Below, in pieces: positions 1-8,500 of a stretch of 16,995 bases of DNA (positions within the stretch are counted from its first letter, which is position 1; each line of letters opens with the position of its first letter). Made by a program: the position numbers and the translations under genes. This stretch comes from UMGS1649 sp045651205 (lineage in GTDB: Bacteria > Bacillota > Clostridia > TANB77 > CAG-465). The notes beneath the pieces were generated by a model. The model searched no databases and was not told where the DNA came from. It worked only from the letters and a program-made list of their open reading frames with translations. The DNA lies in assembly GCA_045651205.1 (NCBI GenBank), contig JAZRSA010000005.1, positions 1-16,995 of the forward strand. The letters are read 5' to 3'.

Positions 1-1
1 A

Positions 2-2476
2 ATCAAGCAAGACTGGCATAAATACGCAGGAAGAATGTCTAGACAATATCAAGAAGAATATTTACCTCTACATGGTAACCCAGAAAAATCAAAAGAGCTA
101 TTAAAGAGAATGGATGAAAACAAACTTAAACTTAAAAAGGCTACTCAAGAGTATATGACAAAAGGTACAGAGGCTCATAATAGATCTAAATATGAAGTTA
201 ATGCTGCCGTAGACCGTGTTAAAATTTTAAGTTTAATGAATACATCTGATTCTCCATTACTACAACAAGCTATGGTAGATGGTAAATCAATAGCAGACTG
301 GGTTAAAGAAGGAGTCTACTATGACTACGCATTTGATTCTATGGAAGCATTTGAAAGACGTGGATTCTTTGATGAAGATTATTTAGCACAAGTAGGAATG
401 GACAGAGACGATATGATTAAGCACTTAAGAACTGAAGGTACAATCATGTTAGATGACCGTTATCCTAACATAAGAGAACGTTCAGTTACTCCTATTCGTC
501 ACTACTTAGCAGTTGATGAAATGGGTATGAGTTTTATAGCAAACAATACAGTGCTAATGTCGCCTCATACAATGCTTGCCATGAATGCCGATTCAGATGG
601 GGACTCTGTTTCTAGATTTATGGCAAAATATAAAAATGCAGATTATGTTCAATATAATATTGCAAGGTCAAGAGCTATTAAAGATATAGATGCTGCCCAA
701 GCATACGATACTGATACTGCCAGAGAAAAACTTATAAGACAACAAACAATACAGAACCTAGAAGATCAAGGATTTAAGCGTGGTACTGCTGCACAAATTT
801 ATACAGAATACAAATCACAAGATATAAAAATGGCACAAATGGCAATGCATGAAAATAAGAAATGGCAAGCGGACGTTATCAAAACATGGAATAGTGACAA
901 TAAGAAAACAGCAAAAGCTATGTCAATAAAAGTTGGGAATGATTTTTCACAAGCAGAAGTTATAGGTGGTAAATCTATACTTGGACAAACAAAATTATCT
1001 GTATTGACTGAAACACCTAGCTGGGAAACAATTAGAGGTAATATGGATAACGTTAATAATATTCTTGATACTATCAAAGCTAATAAAGAATATTTTACAG
1101 ACACAGAATTCATAAAAGACATATTAGAAGGACCATCTAATATATATTCATTTGAAAACGAGGCTGATGTACTTGATAGAGCACTACATGCTATGAATAT
1201 ATTATCTCAAAACACTAATGCATCTTCTGTTAATGCAAAAGGTTATGCTAATGCTCAAGATGAAATTATAAAAAGATTAAGAATTAACAAACTACACGAA
1301 GAAGGTATGCAAAAACTTGGAGTTACTGCTACAGGTAATGTCAACTCTACTTTATATGGTATATCTCAAGCTATTAAATCTAGACATGGTGATATAAATA
1401 GCCCTTTATATGATGAAATCATGAGATCAATAACATCTGAAGTGTCATACTTATTAGAAGAAACTCCTATATCAGGGAAAAAATCACAACTTAAAGCAGG
1501 AGATACAAGACTTATAGAATTTGGAGAAGTATTTAGAGATGTAGAAACTAAAGGATTGACAAAAGACACTAGAGAAGCTATGGAGGGATACTTTAAAAAG
1601 TATATGGACCATGGACAACTTATAGACGCATATAACATGACAATGGATAGAATAGCAAAACCTGTGGCAGAAAGATTTACTAAAGACGAAGATATAGTTA
1701 ATTACATGGTTAAAGAATATACAAAATTCGTAGGCCAAGCATTAGACAAAACAGGTTCTATATATGATGAAGTTCAATTCCATAAATATTATGGACGTGG
1801 TGGGTCAAGCCCTACAGCTATGATGAATGCAGGTGGTAAAGTAAATTCTCATACACCATCAGGTAGAACAGTACATGAAATTACAGGACACAATACAGAT
1901 AAAGCTAATGTAAACAAAAATATAGTTAACGATGCGAATCAGCAAAATGCTAAGAATGCTAAAAACGCTTTTACTCCTCCACCTATAAAAAATGTAGATG
2001 ATTCATTGGCTGACGAAGCAATAGAAACAGCAAGTAATACAATTAGAAGAGGATCAAAATCTAAAATAGCTTCAATAGCGAATGATATAATAGGTAATGG
2101 AGGATTTAAAAGAGGGGCATTATTTGCAACAGTAGGATTAGCTGCTGGATTAATTGCTTCAGGATATGCTTCAGGTAATCCATTAAATGATCCAGATCCT
2201 GCTACAATAACTCAAAAGGGTTATGATAATGTTAAAGCTGCTCCAGAAATGATGTTTAGTTCTGGCGCAAGTTTTGCTCCAAATAATACTGGCGGGTATA
2301 TAATTAATATTAAAGGCGATACTCGTAAAGGCAATCGTCAATTAAAGAAAGCATTAAAACAAGCTACAAGAAATGCTGTTGGGCCTAGTGGAATACAAAT
2401 GGAAGTTAAAACTTCTCAAAACCCAGGAGCATATTCAGATAGAGATATAGAAAACATTTTAAGCAATTACTTCTAA
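2..2476 (+). CDS. RNA polymerase beta'-like protein, 5' partial, in tail gene cluster
   Basis: The frame is open to the left edge (first codons IKQDWHKYAGR before the ATG at 35), so the ATG at 35 is probably internal and the gene starts outside the window. About 825 residues are visible. Residues 195-201 of the fragment read NADSDGD, fitting the metal-binding DxDGD signature of the beta' catalytic double-psi beta-barrel (NADFDGD in cellular enzymes). About 40 residues upstream, RYPNIRERSVTPIRHYLAV lies where beta' has its RxPTLHRLGIQAF strand, so this is more than a chance heptamer. A long, mostly helical region without recognised motifs follows. Then come an N/A/K-rich, PPP-containing linker (fragment residues about 640-665), a glycine/alanine-rich hydrophobic segment (about 705-725) and a basic C-terminal domain rich in K and R. 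The beta-type barrel, if present, must lie upstream. The gene directly precedes baseplate genes, so a virion-borne polymerase related to crAss-like or YonO single-chain enzymes is inferred. Activity is not proven. Confidence 0.7.
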   Translation: MKQDWHKYAGRMSRQYQEEYLPLHGNPEKSKELLKRMDENKLKLKKATQEYMTKGTEAHNRSKYEVNAAVDRVKILSLMNTSDSPLLQQAMVDGKSIADWVKEGVYYDYAFDSMEAFERRGFFDEDYLAQVGMDRDDMIKHLRTEGTIMLDDRYPNIRERSVTPIRHYLAVDEMGMSFIANNTVLMSPHTMLAMNADSDGDSVSRFMAKYKNADYVQYNIARSRAIKDIDAAQAYDTDTAREKLIRQQTIQNLEDQGFKRGTAAQIYTEYKSQDIKMAQMAMHENKKWQADVIKTWNSDNKKTAKAMSIKVGNDFSQAEVIGGKSILGQTKLSVLTETPSWETIRGNMDNVNNILDTIKANKEYFTDTEFIKDILEGPSNIYSFENEADVLDRALHAMNILSQNTNASSVNAKGYANAQDEIIKRLRINKLHEEGMQKLGVTATGNVNSTLYGISQAIKSRHGDINSPLYDEIMRSITSEVSYLLEETPISGKKSQLKAGDTRLIEFGEVFRDVETKGLTKDTREAMEGYFKKYMDHGQLIDAYNMTMDRIAKPVAERFTKDEDIVNYMVKEYTKFVGQALDKTGSIYDEVQFHKYYGRGGSSPTAMMNAGGKVNSHTPSGRTVHEITGHNTDKANVNKNIVNDANQQNAKNAKNAFTPPPIKNVDDSLADEAIETASNTIRRGSKSKIASIANDIIGNGGFKRGALFATVGLAAGLIASGYASGNPLNDPDPATITQKGYDNVKAAPEMMFSSGASFAPNNTGGYIINIKGDTRKGNRQLKKALKQATRNAVGPSGIQMEVKTSQNPGAYSDRDIENILSNYF
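584..604 (+). other. DxDGD catalytic motif (NADSDGD) of RNA polymerase beta' barrel
   Basis: The seven codons encode Asn-Ala-Asp-Ser-Asp-Gly-Asp. In all beta' subunits and single-chain relatives the three Asp residues of DxDGD hold the catalytic Mg ion. All three are kept here, and the usual Phe is Ser. The preceding stretch (VLMSPHTMLAM) matches the pattern of the strand before the motif in beta' (hydrophobic, H/P, then small residues). Confidence 0.72.
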
Positions 2477-2479
2477 TAA

Positions 2480-2501
2480 AGAGGAGCCTTAGCGCTCCTC
2501 T
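2480..2501 (+). terminator. Hairpin between RNAP-like and hub genes, possible intrinsic terminator
   Basis: AGAGGAGC at 2480-2487 is perfectly complementary to GCTCCTCT at 2494-2501, giving an 8-bp GC-rich stem with a 6-base loop. It lies four bases after the TAA of the upstream gene. The following tract (ACTTTAACT) is only weakly T-rich, so termination may be partial. It could instead act as an RNA processing or stability element that tunes expression between the two genes. Confidence 0.5.
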
Positions 2502-2510
2502 ACTTTAACT

Positions 2511-2520
2511 AAGGTGGTGA
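2511..2520 (+). promoter_or_regulatory. Shine-Dalgarno site that sets a TTG start for the hub gene
   Basis: AAGGTGGTGA differs by one base from the ideal AAGGAGGTGA. The two in-frame GTG codons at 2514 and 2517 lie inside it and cannot be its start. The first in-frame start codon at proper spacing is TTG at 2526, five bases after the site. Confidence 0.7.
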
Positions 2521-2525
2521 GCGTT

Positions 2526-5500
2526 TTGGCTGTTGATGATAAAAACAAAAACAATACAACTACAAGTTCAAATAAAAATGATTCTGATGTAGAGGTAGTA
2601 GTAAGTGGTGAGCCTAATGAAACTCGTGACAGAGCATTGATTAGGAAATATAAAGAAATGGCCGATTTCAGACGTGACTATGAAGACGTAGACATAAAAG
2701 ACTGTATTCCTACTTTAGATGAAATGGTTAAAGATGATTTAATGTATGACATACTTGAAAAAGCTGTTAATGGAGAAACTGAAAAAGATGTTACAGATGC
2801 AGCTTTTTATACTGATGGACCACCTACTCAAACATTAGGATACCATAGTGACAAAAATGTATTTATACTTAAAATACCTTCTATAGAAATATCTCAAAGA
2901 GCTTTAGAGCTTAATGAGATAGACGGTGATACATTTAGAGTACCTATTGATTCTATAGTAGAAGGTAAAGATGGGTTCACTATGAATAACGGTGAAAAAT
3001 ATGACAGTTTTAAAGATTACTGTGTAAAGAAAAACTTAATAGATCCTAATGCTAGTCCAGATAATCAAAAACTACAAGTCAGACTTATAGGGATAAACTG
3101 TCCTGAGATACCTCACTATTCTATACAGCCTATGAAAGATTCAGATATAGTATCGATGACTATTGAAGAAGCTAAGAAAAAAGGTGCTAAGATGGAGAAG
3201 TATAAATATACTGGGACAGCTGCATTAGATAGATCTGAATCTAATGATACTAAAATAGATTTTTATAAAGTTAAAAAAGACAATGGGCAATATGGTTATC
3301 ATGAGATTATAAAAGACGCAGGAAATCTTATTGATACTGCGGATAAAGTTGATGGTTATAAATATAAAAAAATAGTAGTTTCTGATGAATCTAAAAAAAA
3401 TGATTTAGTAGGTGGATACAAAGCAAGAGACAATCTTGTTGAAATGCTTAAAAAAGGTAACGTATATGTAATGCTAGATGCCAATGGTATTAAAGCAAAT
3501 AAAACTAGTAGTAAATATAAATTATATTATAATCATTGGTGGAATGTTGCAGATACTATTGGAGATATGATAGACCAATGGCAAAACCATTCTCCAGAAA
3601 CAGCATTGACTAAACTAAGTTATTCACCATATGGTACAGATGGTTATGGCCGTTTTATAGGCGCTGCATATGTATATCAAAACGACCTGCCTATTAATAT
3701 TGCTAAATATAATATAGCAGATCAAGATACTAAATCAGTTTCAAATCCTGACTTCTCTAGTTCTCCTGAATTAGGTAACTTAGGAGGAGACAATGCAGCA
3801 GCTTTTGAATTATATTCTTATGATATAAATAAACAAATATGGCTTGATTCATTTACTGAAATGACAAAAGATTCTTATAACCAACGTATAGCTTTTCATA
3901 AAGAAGTAGCTGGTTTAGATTTCACTAAATTAAGAAATTGTACTATGATGATAGGAGATACTCTACTACTTATACCTCCTCAAAATATTCGTTCTATGTC
4001 CAATATAGAATATGAAAAAGTAAGTATAATGAGAGGTAAAGGTTCTATGGTTAAAAATCATACGAACCGTGATATGTATTTAGAAGTAGATTTATTCTTC
4101 TATAACAACTCAGGAGTTAATGGTATAGCTAAAGAAGTTAAGCTACCTAATGGAGAAGAAAGAACATATTATTTAAATGGGTTAAGAAGCTTAATAGCAC
4201 AATTTAAAGTAGCTCCTTATCTACCTATAGAAAATCAATTTATAAATGATGTTCTTGGCATAGAAGCAGTTAGCTTAGTAAATCTAAGTGTATCCACAGT
4301 AGAAGGTATGCCTAGATTATTACAAGCGACATTAACTATGAGAGACTTTAACTATAGAGTTTATATGCCAGACGTACCTATGGATTTTTCTAGTAATCAA
4401 GTTGCTGCTATAGCAGAGATGAATCCTATATTTGCGAAGTGTTTTAACTGGGATGTGTTTAGATACTATTATCAAAGAATGCTATCATTTGGTAATTTAC
4501 AAAAAGAATTCCCATATGGAACAATAGCGTATAACAAAGAGTTATATAGTAAAAAAGAAGTGCTACAGCCTGTATACTTCTGTGAGAAAGATGGCTTTGG
4601 CGCTAGTGATATAAGCTTCTATATACCAGATGAAAACTGGTTAAAAGCAGCTTTATCTATAAAAAAAGATAAGGATTTTTACGGACAAGACATAGCAACA
4701 TATGATACTACTGAAGAATGTAAAGCATGGATAAATGAATTCTGTACATCTGCAAAAGCTATAAATACTATAAACAGTTCAAATGTAACTAGCGCACTGG
4801 ACAAAATGCTTTTAGATAATACATTAAGATTGAATCTGTATCAAGGTCGTAAATTATTAAATGTATTACAATCTCAAAAAACTAACTTACTTTCTGATAA
4901 TAAGAAAGAGGTATTTAAACAATATATAAAACCTATATTAAAACCAATTGAAGAAACTTGTTTGAGTTCATCTGTCATTTCAAATGTTAATGTAAATGAA
5001 ATAACAGATACAGATAATTTAACTTTAAGTTATGAATTTGTTTTGAATTTAAACACAAGCAATATATGTGTATATGATATGGAAACTATTAAAGAATCTA
5101 TTAGAGATACTTTAGATATGAAAAATATAGCTGGTATATTTAAAGATAACAAGGCTATATTCAATGTTCAATTTAAAATCCAAAAAGATGGTGGACTATA
5201 TAAACTTAATACAAAACAAAGACCTATTATAACAGGTAGAGAATTCTCAATAGAAGAAGATGTTACATTGACAGATTTAGATATTTTATCAGCATTCGCT
5301 AATGGAACTATTAATGGAGAAAGCATGAATGGAAACAAACAAACTAATGAGACACTTGAAACAGAATATGATTATTTAAATCCTGCAGCTATGCAATTTG
5401 TATCTTATATAGAAAATATAGAAGTACACAATTTAAGTTTCTCATTGACTAATAATTTTGCAGATATAACATTAAAAGCTTTAGATGGTTTTGCTCCACA

Positions 5501-8500
5501 ATATATGGGTTCTTCTGATACTGTAATAGAATTATCTTTTATTACAAATGACCCATATGAAGTATCTATGTTAAATGTACTGCCAGCACATGCTGCCAAT
5601 ATAGGTAAACTTTATAGACGTATATTAAGTTGTTGGCCTATAAGAGTAAGAAATCAATACTTACAATTAGCAGGTATCAATGAAGTACTTATTGATTTAA
5701 TAGAAGTACAAACAGTACAAGGTTTCCCAGGTGCATATGAAGTTAGAATGAGAATGACTTCGGTGGATAGAACAATGCGTATGCGTGAAACTATGAAACA
5801 ATTAGAGAGCGATAAAAAAAGTGGTAGTGCAGAAATCGCAGCAATAAGATCATATTGGGACGTAGAAAATGTATTATCAAATGCAGAATTATATCCTGAT
5901 TTAGATTTACCATCTATAAAAGAATTAGCAGAGCTTGGCTTTAACTTTATAAGATATAGAGATTCAAAACAAGCTTATCCTGACCCAGATTTTTATTTGT
6001 CTTATAGTTGGCCTTATACAGCTGCTATAATTAAGAAGAACTTAAAAGATATATTCTATAATCAAATATTCCATGATGAAGGCAAAGATAAATCAGAATT
6101 ATTGGACGATACTAATTTCAAATTCTTTGACCAAATGGGTATGGAACTATACCGTAAACTGGATCCATTTGAAGGATTAACTGAATCTAAAAATTCAGAA
6201 GGTAAAGTTCAAAACAAATGGGCAGATGAATACGATAAAGCTATAGAAGTTATAGATAGCTCTTCAGAAGAAACTATAAAAAGAAAAAAACAAAAATCTG
6301 AAGAAGAAGAAGTAGCAGAGAAAAACTGTGCGGATTTATCTGACATACTTATATTCTTAACAGCATGTGATATGCAAGATGGTTGGGTTTTAAAACCTGG
6401 ATATACAGCTCCTGTAGTAAAAGCTGCAACAAATACAGCAGTAGAACAATTGGATTGTAGTGGTGTCGCAGGGGATATTGCTGAAGAAGAGGTTAAAAAC
6501 GCAGCATTTGCTCAAGAAATTTTTGATTTAAGATCCGAAGCTATAAAAGCTATAGATTCTTATTTAAGTGATCCTATAGATTATAACAGATATAATCTTA
6601 GTTCATATACAAACTTAACTACTGACGATGTAGATTACGAACCTGGGGTAGGGCCTCTTTTAAATAAGGTTGCAGGATTGTTTGCTTCTGAAGCTAAAGG
6701 TAAAAAGATATTACAATTACTTAACCCATTTGAAACAGAATGGAAAACTGTTCGTAAAGACAGTGGTTCAGCTGACCGCAATGACACATTACAATCTAAT
6801 AACCCTATTAATTATACTAAACCATACACTATAGATTTCCTTGGAGGATTTTTATATAGCGCTGCAAAATGTATAAGTGCTTCTAATACATATGACGCTT
6901 CTAAATCATCTAATGAATGGGAACCTACACAATATAGAACTAATAGTGTTGGAGCAGCTATATTAGACGATACAGGTAAATATATACCTAATTGTACTAT
7001 AGAACGTAACGGTAAAAAAACAGCTCAAGCAGACTCTCTGCAAGAAGCTATTGATTATGGTATTCAATGGGGTATGTTCCAAATTAAAAAATATAGAGCA
7101 TCAGAATTACGTAGATTATTACAACCATCAAGCAGAGTAACTTATCTGCCTGAAAAAGATTTACCTATATATAAAGATCCTAAGACTGGGAAAGAAAGAT
7201 GGCATGCTGGTTTTATTGACCCATACTATAACATAGCAGGATATAAATCAAAAATAGGTAAAGAATACATTGAGCAAATAAGTACTAGCGAAGGTGCTAA
7301 TGCTATTGCATTTTTGAGAAACGTATTAGTATACTTAAGGAAAATGATTATAGACGGTTTAATATTCTCTGAGGTTGATATAATAGCTAAAGACTTTGAT
7401 AGTATATCAAAAACTGTATTAGATAATCATATTACTGTAACAGATAACTTAAAAGCTGCTTTAGGTAAATTAGGGGAAGTAGCACTAGATATAGTTACTC
7501 TTCCAGCAGATTTACTTACAGGGATACTTGGAGGACCTAGTAAATTAGGAGAGACAGGATATGATTTATTTATAGACAATACAGTGGGATATGTGGATGA
7601 TGCAACTCATAATGCCAGAGTTGATTCTATTACAGAAGCATTAGACGGTGATGAAGCTGCAGCAGAAACTATTATTGGTCTTGTTGAATCAATACCTGAC
7701 ACATATAAATGTTCTTTCTGTGCTAGATTAATTCTACCAGTTATTATGGCGGCTACTCAAAATGATGAAAAGCTTAACACAATGCTTGAACTATCTCAAT
7801 TGTCTTCGCTAAATAATTTAACTGCAGGATTTATAACTAATAACGAACCTATGACTCCTATTACAAAATTCTGTAATGCTATGTTTTCTATAGGTATGAT
7901 GGAGTATAGTAGACAAGAAACAAATCCTGAAACTACTTCTGATTCACAAAAATTATGGAACTATATAATGAAAGAGGCATACACTAAATTAGCTAATGAC
8001 CCTCAAGCATATGTATTACATAGTTACTATGATATGCTAATAAATGATAAGCGTGGAAGATTACTGAGAGCGTTCCCAACTTACTACATTATCTTTATGG
8101 ACGAAGGTCGTAAGATTGGTTCATGGAAACTATTTGATAACTTCTATAATATGAGTGCTGTATCAGAAATAACAGTTAGTAAATCTAGAAAAATACCAGC
8201 AGATACTTGTTCATTTGTTATGAGCAATATGTATACATCGTATGCTGCAGAATACGATAACACTACTAGACAACAATACGTAGATGTATATGGATTAAGA
8301 GACGTATTTGATTCTATATTCAGTCCAAGATCATATTTCCTTAAAGAAGACTCATTAAGACGTCGTGAACAAAATCTTGAGACGGTAGTATTAAAACCAG
8401 GTGTTAGAATCCATGTAAGAATGGGATATGGTGCAGATGCATCTAGACTGCCTGTTGTATTCAATGGTAAGATAGCAGAAATAGATGTTGGTGATGTAGT

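Noticed and set aside
35..37. ATG at 35 as true start of the polymerase-like gene
   Set aside because: The frame is open to the window edge, no SD precedes the ATG (upstream bases are AATACGCAGGAAGA, in which AGGA is only weakly placed), and a complete polymerase would need a large N-terminal half.
799..1738. Three minus-strand open frames opposite the polymerase-like gene
   Set aside because: They lie wholly inside a gene with a convincing protein motif, have no SD, and their translations are Phe/Ser/Cys-rich as expected from the complement of AT-rich coding DNA.
1935..1975. Short repeat encoding QNAKNAKNA
   Set aside because: A low-complexity linker of only a few residues, not a DNA repeat with independent meaning.
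7020..7110. Possible lysozyme or transglycosylase motif (GIQWGMFQI) in the hub protein
   Set aside because: It faintly resembles the G-L-x-Q-I segment of muramidases, but no catalytic Glu context or other family motifs can be seen.
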